A stretch of DNA of 16,711 nt from NCBI GenBank assembly GCA_002383375.1, contig DFYR01000003.1, forward strand, positions 1-16,711, written 5' to 3'. Under the pieces are notes generated by a model. The model was not told the origin of the DNA. It ran no database searches and worked only from the letters and a program-made list of their open reading frames with translations. Numbering within the stretch: the first letter of the stretch is position 1; each line of letters starts with the position of its first letter. The stretch is from Spirochaetaceae bacterium UBA4077 (GTDB lineage: Bacteria > Spirochaetota > Spirochaetia > Treponematales > Rectinemataceae). Both the position numbers and the translations under genes were made by a program. Positions 1 to 7,831 of this stretch are shown here, in pieces.

Positions 1-590
1 AGCAGCAGGAGCGCTCCTTCGCCGAAATTGAAGAGGAGCTGCAGAAGACTCGGGGCGGCATTTCGATGCTCGAAGAAGAAATAGCCGAGAAGGGCCAGGT
101 AATCGAAGGCCAGCGCGAGACCAAGGCTGCCGAAGTGGAACGGCTTAAGGGCGAGGAACTCTCCATAGCCGAGGGCATCGGAAGCGACATTCTCTTCAAG
201 CTGGAAAGAATTATTCGCAACAAGAAAGGTGTTGGTGTGGTTCCCATCCACGGGGTGGTCTGCACCGGCTGTCACATGATTCTTCCCGCTAATTTTGTCA
301 ACGAGGTAAGGGACGAGGAGGCTACGAAGGTACATTTCTGCCCTTACTGCTCCCGAATTCTCTTCTTTGAGGAAACAGAGGAAGCTCCCGAATTCATCGG
401 CGACATCGAGTCAGGATCGCTGGCCGACCTGGCCGATTATGCCGAGGAAGGCGAGGACGAGGGCGACGACGACGAGGAGGAACAGCGGGAAGGGGAAGAC
501 CAGGAGAAGGATTTCCCGCCAGCCAGAAAGCCCTCGGCTCGTAAGGCTGCAGCGGTACGCGAAGAATACAGCGAGGATTCGGAAGACTGA
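1..590 (+). CDS. Coiled-coil / C4 zinc-ribbon protein, 5'-truncated by window edge
   Basis: The reading frame is open from the first complete codon at 3, so the gene begins outside the window; the ATG at 66 is probably internal. The visible N-terminal part is rich in Glu, Lys, Gln and Arg with heptad-like spacing, as expected of a long coiled coil. It is followed by a zinc ribbon made of two CxxC knuckles, with cysteine codons at 261 and 270 (CTGC) and at 339 and 348 (CPYC). Coiled coil plus C-terminal C4 ribbon is the architecture of the PF02591 (zf-RING_7) family, thought to bind nucleic acid or protein but without a settled function. After the ribbon comes an unusual tail of about 75 residues that is first strongly acidic (runs of Glu/Asp from about 440 to 510) and then mixed Lys/Arg/Ser. 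Tandem TGA TAG stops close the gene about 40 nt before rnpB. Family assignment is fairly secure; function is unknown. Confidence 0.8.
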   Translation, partial: QQERSFAEIEEELQKTRGGISMLEEEIAEKGQVIEGQRETKAAEVERLKGEELSIAEGIGSDILFKLERIIRNKKGVGVVPIHGVVCTGCHMILPANFVNEVRDEEATKVHFCPYCSRILFFEETEEAPEFIGDIESGSLADLADYAEEGEDEGDDDEEEQREGEDQEKDFPPARKPSARKAAAVREEYSEDSED

Positions 591-594
591 TAGC

Positions 595-630
595 TTTACT
601 TTCTTTGTTCTCGGGTGTTGTATAGTACTA
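595..630 (+). promoter_or_regulatory. Probable rnpB promoter (-10 TATAGT)
   Basis: A TATAGT hexamer at 621-626 differs from the sigma-70 consensus TATAAT at one position and lies 4-7 nt before the first base of the RNase P RNA P1 helix (630/631). No good -35 box is seen: the nearest candidates (TTTACT at 595, TTACTT at 596) are poor and give spacers of 19-20 nt. The site sits in the 40-nt gap after the zinc-ribbon gene. The position relative to the RNA end is the main support. Confidence 0.4.
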
Positions 631-1046
631 GGAGCAGGCCGCGCTGCCGCGGCGAAGGAGCAATCCTTTCGTCGAGGAAAGTCCGGGCTCAGCAGGGCGC
701 GATGCCGGATAACGTCCGGGACGGATTCGGACCGGAGCCTATGGCGCCAAGGCCGAATTCGGACAGATAGTGCCACAGAAAACATACCGCTACCCTGTCT
801 CGTTTAGGGATAGGCAGCAAGGGTGAAAAGGCGAGGTAAGAGCTCACCGCGCATCCGGTGACGGGTGCGGCAGGGCAAACCTCATCGTGAGCAAGGTCGA
901 ACAGCGGTGGACGGCCCGTCCATAGCCGCCAAAAGCGGCGAAAACCGCGGGTAGACCGCTTGACGTCCGGCGGCAACGACGGACGCAGAGGGATGGCAGC
1001 GACGCGGGGAAACCTGCGTACAGAACCCGGCTTACAAGCCTGCTCC
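631..1046 (+). ncRNA. rnpB: RNase P RNA (class A)
   Basis: This is the catalytic RNA of ribonuclease P, which matures tRNA 5' ends together with RnpA. The diagnostic conserved regions are visible. CR-I, GAGGAAAGTCCGGGCTC, is at 674-690. The AGGGTGAAAA…GGTAAGAGCTCACC block (CR-II, P10/P11 area) is at about 820-848. CR-V, ACAGAACCCGGCTTA, is at 1020-1034 and pairs with CR-I to make P4. The ends are set by P1: GGAGCAGGC at 631-639 is perfectly complementary to GCCTGCTCC at 1038-1046. A run of seven T follows at once (1047-1053), so transcription probably stops there. The length of about 416 nt is slightly longer than the usual 350-400 nt of class A RNAs, so one of the variable helices is probably extended. 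Nearby open frames on either strand inside this region are not coding. Confidence 0.96.
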
Positions 1047-1053
1047 TTTTTTT
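1038..1053 (+). terminator. 3' arm of P1 plus T-tract of rnpB
   Basis: The 3' strand of the RNase P P1 helix is followed directly by seven T at 1047-1053. The partner strand lies about 400 nt upstream, so this is not a classical local hairpin. The T-tract next to a stable helix is nevertheless the likely 3' end of the RNA. Confidence 0.5.
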
Positions 1054-1162
1054 AATTCAATTGCGGCTGCAGGCTCTATCCTGTAGGGGACCGGCGCCGT
1101 ATACTTATGTGCGACCTGTGCATTATTCAGGCAAAATCAAGCTCGATCGGGGATTGGCGCAT

Positions 1163-2131
1163 ATGAAAAGCGGGGCTAGAGGCCGGGCCGGCGGTCTTTC
1201 TAAAAGGCATGGATTAGGACGTACCATAGCCCTGATCGCGGCGATAGCTGTTGCCGTCCTCGGCTTAGGAGCAGCCGCGTACGTTTTTCTGATCAATCCG
1301 CAACAGAGCCAATCGCGGCAAGTCCGTCAAGGACTTTCAAGACAAAAACTCCTCCAGGCTTGGAATTCGGGGGACAAAGCCTTGACCATCGAACTGAGCA
1401 AGTCCGGGCTTGAACAGCTCCCCTTCGATTCCTTTTACCTAAGCATGCTCGGTATATCCTCATACTATGTAGCAGCAGACAGCCCCGAAGGAGACGAGCG
1501 TCAGGCTCTTATCGATGAGGCTCTCTTCAGTCTGAGAAAGGCCTTGGCTCAGCCTAAACGCCTCCCTATCCAGGGGCAGGTGGAATATGTGCTGGGCAAG
1601 ATCTATTTTCAAAAGGGAGAACCCTGGTTGGATCTCTCAGTTTACTACCTCGAACGATCTATAGAAGACGGTTATGAAGCCAAGGACACCGAGCAATTCC
1701 TTGCCCTGGGTTATGCAGCTATTGGAGACCATGCCACCGCCGTGCAGCATTTCGAGAAAGCCTTGGCCAAAGCGCCGAGCGATGTATTGAAGCTCTCCGC
1801 AGCCATAAGCTATAAAGAATTAGGAGAGCTGGATAAAACCGTAGAGTACCTGTCTTCGAGCATCGAATCGGCGGCAGACGCTCTACTGGTTCAACGAGCC
1901 CGGTTTTTGCTCGGCGAGATAGCCATGGAGAAGGGCGAATTGTCTGAGGCGGACAGGTTATACCGATCTATTGTAGAAACCGACCCCGGATCAGCCGAAG
2001 GCTGGTACCGGCTGGGACTTGTCGCCGAAGCGCTGAAGGACCCCATAGCCGCCCGTGCAGCATGGCGCAAAGCGACGAACATTGACCCGAATCATATCGA
2101 AGCGAGAAAAAAGCTGGCTGAACGTCTATAG
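1163..2131 (+). CDS. Membrane-anchored tetratricopeptide-repeat protein
   Basis: The chosen ATG at 1163 has GGGGA about 9 nt upstream. Starts further left would fall in or beside the rnpB T-tract and are unlikely. The product has 322 residues: a short basic N-terminus (about 1-19), one hydrophobic segment (about 20-43), then a helical domain. At least three recognisable TPR units occur in the C-terminal half, including helices ending AVQHFEKALAKAPSD, LYRSIVETDPGS and AAWRKATNIDPNH. The protein is probably anchored in the inner membrane with the repeats outside the cytoplasm, acting as a scaffold. It ends 9 nt before the chosen mreB start, with its TAG partly inside the mreB ribosome-binding site, so the two are almost certainly co-transcribed and coupled. 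A link to cell-shape control is inferred from this position. A TATACT at 1100-1105 could be a -10 box for the operon, but it has no convincing -35. The exact family name is not clear. Confidence 0.85.
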   Translation: MKSGARGRAGGLSKRHGLGRTIALIAAIAVAVLGLGAAAYVFLINPQQSQSRQVRQGLSRQKLLQAWNSGDKALTIELSKSGLEQLPFDSFYLSMLGISSYYVAADSPEGDERQALIDEALFSLRKALAQPKRLPIQGQVEYVLGKIYFQKGEPWLDLSVYYLERSIEDGYEAKDTEQFLALGYAAIGDHATAVQHFEKALAKAPSDVLKLSAAISYKELGELDKTVEYLSSSIESAADALLVQRARFLLGEIAMEKGELSEADRLYRSIVETDPGSAEGWYRLGLVAEALKDPIAARAAWRKATNIDPNHIEARKKLAERL

Positions 2132-2140
2132 GGAGGAATG

Positions 2141-3187
2141 ATGGCGAAGAACGGATTTTTTAGCAGGTTTTCTCAGGATATAGGCATCGATCTCGGAACC
2201 TGCAATACACTGATATACATACATGGCAAGGGTATTGTGCTGAACGAACCTTCCGTCGTCGCCGTCGAGAAGGGCACCAACAAGCTTGTAGCCGTGGGAA
2301 CCGAAGCCAAGGGCATGCTCTCCAGGACCCCCAGGGATATCATCGCCAAACGCCCCTTGAGGGATGGAGTGATCGCCGACCCTGACCTGACCGAAAAAAT
2401 GATCAAGTATTTTATCCAGAAAGTGGCTCCCAAGAACTGGTTCTTTAAGCCCAGGATTGTCATAGGCGTGCCTTCCTGCATCACCAAGGTAGAGGAAAAC
2501 GCGGTCATCGACTCAGCGTACAAGGCGGGTGCGCGGATTGTTAAGGTCATCGCCGAATCGCTCGCCGCAGCCATAGGCGCAGGCATCCCCATCGTAGAGC
2601 CCGCCGGCCACATGATCTGCGATATTGGAGGAGGCACTACGGAGATTTCGGTGATCTCTCTGAAAGGCATGGTGGTCACCAGGGCCATTCGGGTGGGAGG
2701 CGATGAATTCGACGAGGCCATAATGCGCCACATCCGGAACGTCCACAATCTAATAATCGGCGACCAGACCGCCGAACGGCTCAAGATCGAGATAGGAAAC
2801 GCCAGCCCAGAGCGGACAATCGAAAAGGTGGAGATCAAGGGTAACGATGCCATCACTGGCCTGCCTCGACGATTCGAGGTCGATTCGGTGGAGATACGGG
2901 AAGCCCTCATGCCTTCCATCTCACAGATAGTCGACGAGGTCAAGAAAACCCTGAGCGAAACACCACCGGAGCTCGCCGCCGATATCGTCGAACGGGGCAT
3001 AGTCATGTCCGGCGGAGGAGCCTTGCTGAAGGGGCTGCCCAAGCTCATCGCCAAGGAAACAGGCGTACCGGTCATCCTCGCCGAGAAACCGCTGGAATGC
3101 GTCGCCATTGGTTCGGGAACCTATTTCGAGACCATGATGAACAGCCGGGAATCCTCGGACAGTGTCTACGAAAGCCTCAATTTGTAG
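2141..3187 (+). CDS. mreB: Rod shape-determining protein MreB (bacterial actin)
   Basis: This is an actin-like ATPase that polymerises under the inner membrane and steers lateral peptidoglycan synthesis. Counting from the upstream ATG at 2138, phosphate-1 (DIGIDLGTCNT) is at residues 14-24, phosphate-2 (DIGGGTTE) at 162-169, a conserved AESLAAAIG at about 139-147, and the adenosine loop (GIVMSGGGALLKGL) at 287-300. The N-terminus, NGFFSRFSQD, fits the amphipathic membrane-binding helix. Length (348-349) is normal. Two ATGs are adjacent at 2138 and 2141. The ribosome-binding site GGGAGG (2131-2136) leaves only 1 nt to the first, so the second is preferred. mreC follows after a 13-nt gap. Identity is secure; only the start is ambiguous by one codon. 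Confidence 0.97.
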   Translation: MAKNGFFSRFSQDIGIDLGTCNTLIYIHGKGIVLNEPSVVAVEKGTNKLVAVGTEAKGMLSRTPRDIIAKRPLRDGVIADPDLTEKMIKYFIQKVAPKNWFFKPRIVIGVPSCITKVEENAVIDSAYKAGARIVKVIAESLAAAIGAGIPIVEPAGHMICDIGGGTTEISVISLKGMVVTRAIRVGGDEFDEAIMRHIRNVHNLIIGDQTAERLKIEIGNASPERTIEKVEIKGNDAITGLPRRFEVDSVEIREALMPSISQIVDEVKKTLSETPPELAADIVERGIVMSGGGALLKGLPKLIAKETGVPVILAEKPLECVAIGSGTYFETMMNSRESSDSVYESLNL

Positions 3188-3200
3188 CAGGTAGGTTTAG

Positions 3201-4103
3201 ATGCCGCGGAAAAAGCGGGGTCAGGGATTCATGGCTACCCAGGGAATCCCCCTGCTTCTCATGATTTTAAGCATTATCCTAGTTTCAGTCTCTACAAAAA
3301 CCGTGCAGACCCTTCCTAAGGCTGTGGCGGCCGGGATCAGCGGAGTGGCGCAAAAGCTCTTCTTCGGCGTCCAGAACTTTGTCCAGCGAACCGTTTTCTC
3401 TATCCGAGAACTGAGCCAGCTCAGAGAAGAGTATGAAACGCTGGTCAGCAAACTGGAGAGTTTCGAAAACCTTGAACGCGATTACGTGAATACTCTAGCG
3501 GAGAACAAACGCCTCAAAGAACAACTTGGCTTTTTAGAAAGCGTATCCTCCATCAAGACGGCAGCGCGGATAATCGCCAAAGATCCGGGCAATATCTATT
3601 CGAGCTACGTAATAGACAAGGGCGGCAATGCGGGGATCGAAGCGGACATGGCCGTCGCGGCCTTTCAAAACGGCATTGAAGGCCTGGCGGGCAAGGTGCT
3701 TGAAGCCCGTCGCAGCTCGAGCCTTGTCTTGCCTATATACGACGGCCACCTCTACGTGGCTGCACGGCTCTCACGCACAAGGGTCGAAGGACTGGTGAAC
3801 GGTCAGGGCAACCCCGAAGAACCCTTGATCATGAATTACGTATCGATGCTCAATGCTCAGGATATACAGATCGGCGACATGGTGGTGACGAGCGGCCTCG
3901 ACTCGATCTATCCTCCCGGCATAGCTATCGGGAGGGTGAAGGAGATCAGGAACCCTAAGTACGGAGGTTCCTCGCTTATTCTTCTGGAGCCAGCGCTGGA
4001 TCTTTCAAAAATCGAGTATCTTTTCGTTCTCGAACGGAATAAGCAGCCGAGCGACAATGTTCCCGAGAAGCCTGAAGGGCAAAAGATCGGAGGAGGTTCA
4101 TGA
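3201..4103 (+). CDS. mreC: Rod shape-determining protein MreC
   Basis: MreC is the bitopic elongasome protein that links MreB to PBP2 and RodA and activates PBP2. The 300-residue product shows a basic N-terminus, one membrane segment at about 13-32, a coiled coil at about 66-112 (LREEYETLVSKLESFENLE and on), and the MreC beta-domain at about 113-278, including DMVVTSGLDSIYPPGIAIG. A polar tail rich in Pro, Lys and Glu follows. The start at 3201 has AGGTAGG at 3189-3195; a second ATG at 3231 is possible but would leave the membrane segment very close to the N-terminus. The stop TGA overlaps the mreD ATG in an ATGA, which indicates translational coupling. Confidence 0.95.
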   Translation: MPRKKRGQGFMATQGIPLLLMILSIILVSVSTKTVQTLPKAVAAGISGVAQKLFFGVQNFVQRTVFSIRELSQLREEYETLVSKLESFENLERDYVNTLAENKRLKEQLGFLESVSSIKTAARIIAKDPGNIYSSYVIDKGGNAGIEADMAVAAFQNGIEGLAGKVLEARRSSSLVLPIYDGHLYVAARLSRTRVEGLVNGQGNPEEPLIMNYVSMLNAQDIQIGDMVVTSGLDSIYPPGIAIGRVKEIRNPKYGGSSLILLEPALDLSKIEYLFVLERNKQPSDNVPEKPEGQKIGGGS

Positions 4104-4609
4104 CAACCAGTATTCTGGTCTCCACGGCGATCGGCTCCATTCTCCTCTTCATTCAGACAACCTGGCTCAGGAACGGACTTTTTTGGGGGGTTATACCCGA
4201 CCTGGCTCTTCTTCTCATTCTCTGGGTATCTTACAACAATAAGGGGCTGGAAGGCTGTATCACCGCTTTTTTGAGCGGAATTGTCTGTGACCTTCTGTCG
4301 TCGGCCCCCCTGGGCTATACTTCTTTCCTCTATATACTTCCTGCCTATGCGGTTTCCTTTGCCAGAAAAGTCGTGGATATGGATCGGTTTATCCTGCCGG
4401 TACTCCTGGGTTTTTCAAGCACGCTGCTCAAGGGTGTTGCGAGCATGATACTGGCCCTCATTTTCGGCAGGGAGCTCGTAGACTCCTACTCCTTCGGAGA
4501 CCTGCGTTTTTGGGTGGAGGCAGCCTTAAACGGCGCGTTGGCAGCGCCTTTCTTTTTCCTTTTTAAAAAGCTCAATCGGCTCCTGGTGACAAGGAAGCCC
4601 AGCGAATGA
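4100..4609 (+). CDS. mreD: Rod shape-determining protein MreD
   Basis: A small polytopic membrane protein of 169 residues lies directly after mreC, overlapping it by 4 nt (ATGA at 4100-4103). AGGAGG at 4091-4096 serves as ribosome-binding site. About five hydrophobic segments are visible (around residues 4-22, 30-43, 50-85 possibly as two, 94-118 and 136-154), and the C-terminus is basic. MreD diverges quickly in sequence, so the call rests on size, topology, position between mreC and the PBP2 gene, and a recognisable DLLSSAPLGYTSF stretch typical of the family. It is expected to act with MreC in the elongasome. The stop TGA overlaps the ATG of a possible 17-codon mini-ORF. Confidence 0.9.
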   Translation: MTTSILVSTAIGSILLFIQTTWLRNGLFWGVIPDLALLLILWVSYNNKGLEGCITAFLSGIVCDLLSSAPLGYTSFLYILPAYAVSFARKVVDMDRFILPVLLGFSSTLLKGVASMILALIFGRELVDSYSFGDLRFWVEAALNGALAAPFFFLFKKLNRLLVTRKPSE

Positions 4610-4659
4610 AAGGCTTCCTGGATTCAGACGATACAAGGCATATAAGGATGCAGGGATAA
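4606..4659 (+). CDS. Possible 17-codon coupling ORF between mreD and mrdA
   Basis: An ATG at 4606 overlaps the mreD stop in an ATGA. The frame reads MKGFLDSDDTRHIRMQG and ends with a TAA at 4657-4659 that overlaps the mrdA ATG as TAATG. AAGGA at 4591-4595 lies about 10 nt upstream. The frame thus joins the two neighbouring genes end to end, as a translational-coupling relay would. No homology can be judged at this length, and the fit could be chance. Confidence is low. Confidence 0.25.
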   Translation: MKGFLDSDDTRHIRMQG

Positions 4660-6515
4660 TGGCCTTTTCAGGGGATAACAAGACAAGGATTTTTGTCCTT
4701 AAACTTTTTATCATTGGTGTATGTCTTCTCTATACAGCTAGACTTTTCAGCCTGCAGGTTATCCGGGGCGCGGAATTTGAGGCAAAGGCTAATCGGTACG
4801 CCATACAGTCCGTTAAAATTCCCGCAGCCCGGGGCGAGATATACGACAGGACCAACTCAATACCCTTTGTCACCAACGATGAAGCCTTTTCGGTAGAGAT
4901 TGTGCCTGCCGAACTTCCCGCATCCAGGCGCGAAGAGGTTTTTCAGAAGCTGGCTGAAATTCTGAGTATCAGGCTGACTGATATTCAGCGAAAAATCCCT
5001 CCTTCCTACTATCATCTTTACCAGCGCATCGCCGTCAGTACCTCAGCTTCCTACCTGGCCATAACCAAGATAGCGGAACACAAGGAAGACTTCCCAGGTG
5101 TCTACTGGAACTCAAGGCCGATCCGGCGCTATCTGAATATCGGCTCCCTTTCACATGTCATCGGTTACGTTGGCGAGATAGGGAGAGACGAGTATAAGCT
5201 GCTCTTCAACAAAGGCTATTCCTCCGATGATGTTATCGGGAAAACGGGTTTGGAAAAATTCTACGACGGCACCCTTAAGGGGCAGGATGGATACCTGAGA
5301 ACAACCGTCGATGTAAAGGGGAAAAACCTCGCCGGCGAGGCTGAGCGGCTGGAAGCTCCGGTCCCCGGCAAAAAACTCGTGCTCACCATCGATGCAGCCA
5401 TACAGAAGACTGCGGAAAAAGCCTTGGGAAACCGCATGGGATCCATCATCGTGCTGAAGCCCGATACCGGTGAGATCCTGGCGATGGTTTCCTATCCCTG
5501 GTATGATCCTTCCATTTTCATCTCCTCCAATTCGGGCGAAGAATATCTGAAACTCTTGAATGACCCCAACAAGCCGCTTCTCAACAGAGCCGTACAGTCT
5601 TCCTACCCTCCGGCATCGACCTTCAAGACCGTGCTAAGCACTGCCATTCTTGAGGAGAAGGCGATTTCTCCAAAATCCACGATCACCTGCAATGGGTTTT
5701 TGGAGTATGGAGGCCGTACCTGGAACTGCTGGGTGCACAGCCCTGGCCACGGCTCAGTGGATCTGCAGGAAGCCCTTGCCAATTCCTGCGATATCTATTA
5801 CTGGACCGTCGGGCGGGACAACCTGGGAGTAGAAAAGATAATCAGCTACGCCGGCGACTATGGTTACGGCCGAGCCACGGGGATAGACATCCCCGGTGAA
5901 AACGCTGGGTTTATACCAACCCCCCGCTGGAAAGAAGAAAGCTACCGGGAGCGCTGGAATCCCGGAGATACCATGAACCTATCCATCGGTCAGGGCTATA
6001 TGCTCGCCACGCCAATCCAGGTAGCGAACATGATGGCCATGGTGGTAAACGACGGAGTGATATACAGGCCGCACCTTGTTAAGGAAATCCGGGACGGAGA
6101 ATCGGGCGCACTCATCCAATCCATGAGGCCGGAAATCGTCACAGATTCCTCGATCAGCGCATCGACCTTCAAGACGCTCAGGGAAGATCTCAGAAGCGTC
6201 ATTTCCTACGGTTCTGCCAGGGTGCCGGTATCGACCAAGGCGGTCATGGTAGCTGGCAAGACTGGTACGGCGGAAATCGGACTCAAGGATCGATGGCATT
6301 CCTGGTTTGCCGCCTTCGGCCCCTATGAGGCAAAGCCTGAGGACCAGGTAGTCGTGGTCGCCATGGTCGAGGCGAGCAATCTCTGGGAATGGTGGGCTCC
6401 CTACGCTTCCAATCTTATATTCCAATCGATATTTACAGGACAGGATGCCGAAACCGCCGCCAAGTCCATAGGGCTCAATCTCAAAGAGCAGCACCTGAGA
6501 GGGAGGGCGGAGTGA
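4659..6515 (+). CDS. mrdA: Penicillin-binding protein 2 (peptidoglycan DD-transpeptidase)
   Basis: This is the monofunctional class B PBP that cross-links new peptidoglycan during lateral-wall growth, paired with the glycosyltransferase RodA. The 618-residue protein has one N-terminal membrane anchor (about 11-32), the class B dimerisation/pedestal domain starting with ARGEIYDR (57-64), and a C-terminal transpeptidase domain. The catalytic motifs are STFK with Ser320 and Lys323, SCD at 376-378 in place of SxN (a usual PBP2 form), and KTGT at 534-537. Cys344, Cys357, His364 and Cys377 are spaced like the zinc site described near the PBP2 active site in some bacteria. The start codon ATG at 4659 follows GCAGGGATA and forms a TAATG with the mini-ORF. 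The stop TGA overlaps the rodA GTG. Identity as PBP2 is secure from motifs and neighbours. Confidence 0.96.
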   Translation: MAFSGDNKTRIFVLKLFIIGVCLLYTARLFSLQVIRGAEFEAKANRYAIQSVKIPAARGEIYDRTNSIPFVTNDEAFSVEIVPAELPASRREEVFQKLAEILSIRLTDIQRKIPPSYYHLYQRIAVSTSASYLAITKIAEHKEDFPGVYWNSRPIRRYLNIGSLSHVIGYVGEIGRDEYKLLFNKGYSSDDVIGKTGLEKFYDGTLKGQDGYLRTTVDVKGKNLAGEAERLEAPVPGKKLVLTIDAAIQKTAEKALGNRMGSIIVLKPDTGEILAMVSYPWYDPSIFISSNSGEEYLKLLNDPNKPLLNRAVQSSYPPASTFKTVLSTAILEEKAISPKSTITCNGFLEYGGRTWNCWVHSPGHGSVDLQEALANSCDIYYWTVGRDNLGVEKIISYAGDYGYGRATGIDIPGENAGFIPTPRWKEESYRERWNPGDTMNLSIGQGYMLATPIQVANMMAMVVNDGVIYRPHLVKEIRDGESGALIQSMRPEIVTDSSISASTFKTLREDLRSVISYGSARVPVSTKAVMVAGKTGTAEIGLKDRWHSWFAAFGPYEAKPEDQVVVVAMVEASNLWEWWAPYASNLIFQSIFTGQDAETAAKSIGLNLKEQHLRGRAE

Positions 6516-7831
6516 GGCATTTCCAGCTGCCTAAGTTCATATCGGACCTGGACTACAGTATTCTCATACTTTCTCTTTTGCTGAGCGCCGTGGGAGTAGC
6601 CTCAATCTATTCCGCCGGCATCGACTCCGACGGGGTACGCTTTTCCAACGAATACAGCAAGCAAATCATCTGGGCTGTCTCTGGACTTGTCATCATGATT
6701 GCCGCCATGGCCCTGGATATATCCCGCCTGAAGGATTACACGCTCTTCGCCTACGTAGCCGTACTTCTTCTGCTGCTGTATACGCGGTTCGCAGGAAGAG
6801 TGGTAAATGGCGCCCGCTCCTGGATTGGAATTGGAGAATACGGTATCCAGCCGGCAGAATTTGCGAAAATCATCACCGTACTCTTCCTCGCCCGTTATTT
6901 GGACGCCTCAGAGCAGTCCAGCAGTTTCAAGCGTCTTGTCGTCAGCTCGATCATAATCGGCATTCCCGTGCTGCTCATACTGTCCCAGCCGGATTTCGGT
7001 TCGGCGCTGGTCTTTTTTCCCATACTGATCGTCATGATGCTTGTAGGCGGGATAGACAGGCGGTATATACTCTTCATCCTGCTTTCAATCGGCTGCACCT
7101 TCCTCTTTCTAATGCTCCCTCTGGCCGGTAAGTACTTTTTCCCCGACGGAAACATCCTCGACCTTTTTTTCCAGCGTCCTAGGTACGTTTTCATGGTGAG
7201 CGGCCTCTTTTTCATCGCACTAGCCCTCTCGCTCTGGGGCTGGCTAGTATTTAAAAAAGAATACTATTTTTGGCTCAGCTATGCTTTCTCAATCCTCGAT
7301 CTCTCAATTCTTCTTGCCTATGCAGGCCATAAGGTGCTCAAGGAATACCAGATCATGCGTCTCATGGTGTTCCTGAATCCCAACGTGGATCCCCAGGGAG
7401 CAGGCTGGAATATCATTCAATCGGTGACAGCTATCGGGTCTGGCGGGTTTGCCGGCAAGGGTTTTCTCCAGGGAACCCAGAGCCACGCCCGTTTTATTCC
7501 CCAGCAGAGCACCGATTTCATTTTTTCCATAATAGCCGAAGAGTGGGGATTTATCGGAGGGCTAATTATCATCGCCCTTTTCTTCCTTTTGCTCTACAGA
7601 ATGCTCGGATTGGTATCGAGCACAAAGGACAAATATTCCATGCTGGTCTGTAGCGGCATTTTCGGCATGTTTTCCTTTCATTTCATGATCAATGTCGGAA
7701 TGGCCATCGGAATAATGCCCATAACCGGAATTCCACTCTATTTCATATCCTACGGCGGTTCTTCGCTCTGGTCAGCATTTTTGGCAGTCGGGTTTTTACT
7801 GGGAATTTCTTCCCGAAGGTATAGAATGTGA
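6512..7831 (+). CDS. rodA: RodA, SEDS-family peptidoglycan glycosyltransferase
   Basis: RodA polymerises lipid II into glycan strands as partner of PBP2. The GTG at 6512 overlaps the mrdA stop (GTGA), with GGGAGGG at 6501-6507 as ribosome-binding site; a longer frame to the left runs antigenically unrelated into mrdA and is not used. The product has 439 residues. Family signatures are NGARSWIGIG (99-108), IQPAEFAKI (112-120), QPDFGSAL (159-166), NPNVDPQGAGWNIIQS (289-304), AIGSGG (307-312), STDFIF with the conserved Asp335, and PITGIPLYFISYGGSS (403-418). It is longer than typical RodA (about 370): a stretch at about 205-272 seems to add two hydrophobic segments between the QPD and DPQGAG regions. 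The stop overlaps the next gene as GTGA. Confidence 0.95.
   Translation: MRHFQLPKFISDLDYSILILSLLLSAVGVASIYSAGIDSDGVRFSNEYSKQIIWAVSGLVIMIAAMALDISRLKDYTLFAYVAVLLLLLYTRFAGRVVNGARSWIGIGEYGIQPAEFAKIITVLFLARYLDASEQSSSFKRLVVSSIIIGIPVLLILSQPDFGSALVFFPILIVMMLVGGIDRRYILFILLSIGCTFLFLMLPLAGKYFFPDGNILDLFFQRPRYVFMVSGLFFIALALSLWGWLVFKKEYYFWLSYAFSILDLSILLAYAGHKVLKEYQIMRLMVFLNPNVDPQGAGWNIIQSVTAIGSGGFAGKGFLQGTQSHARFIPQQSTDFIFSIIAEEWGFIGGLIIIALFFLLLYRMLGLVSSTKDKYSMLVCSGIFGMFSFHFMINVGMAIGIMPITGIPLYFISYGGSSLWSAFLAVGFLLGISSRRYRM

Noticed and set aside
411..976. Open frames (both - strand) across rnpB
   Set aside because: They overlap the conserved core of RNase P RNA and the 3' end of the zinc-ribbon gene; no coding signal.
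2173..3108. 311-codon open frame antisense to mreB
   Set aside because: It mirrors a clearly recognisable mreB; long antisense frames arise from codon bias in such genes. The translation has no recognisable domain and no ribosome-binding site was noted.
5979..6494. 171-codon - strand frame inside mrdA
   Set aside because: Shadow of the PBP2 transpeptidase domain, whose KTGT motif lies in the + frame.
6389..6511. Upstream extension of rodA to an ATG at 6389
   Set aside because: It would overlap mrdA by 127 nt; the GTG at 6512 has a strong GGGAGGG and a GTGA overlap like the neighbouring junctions.
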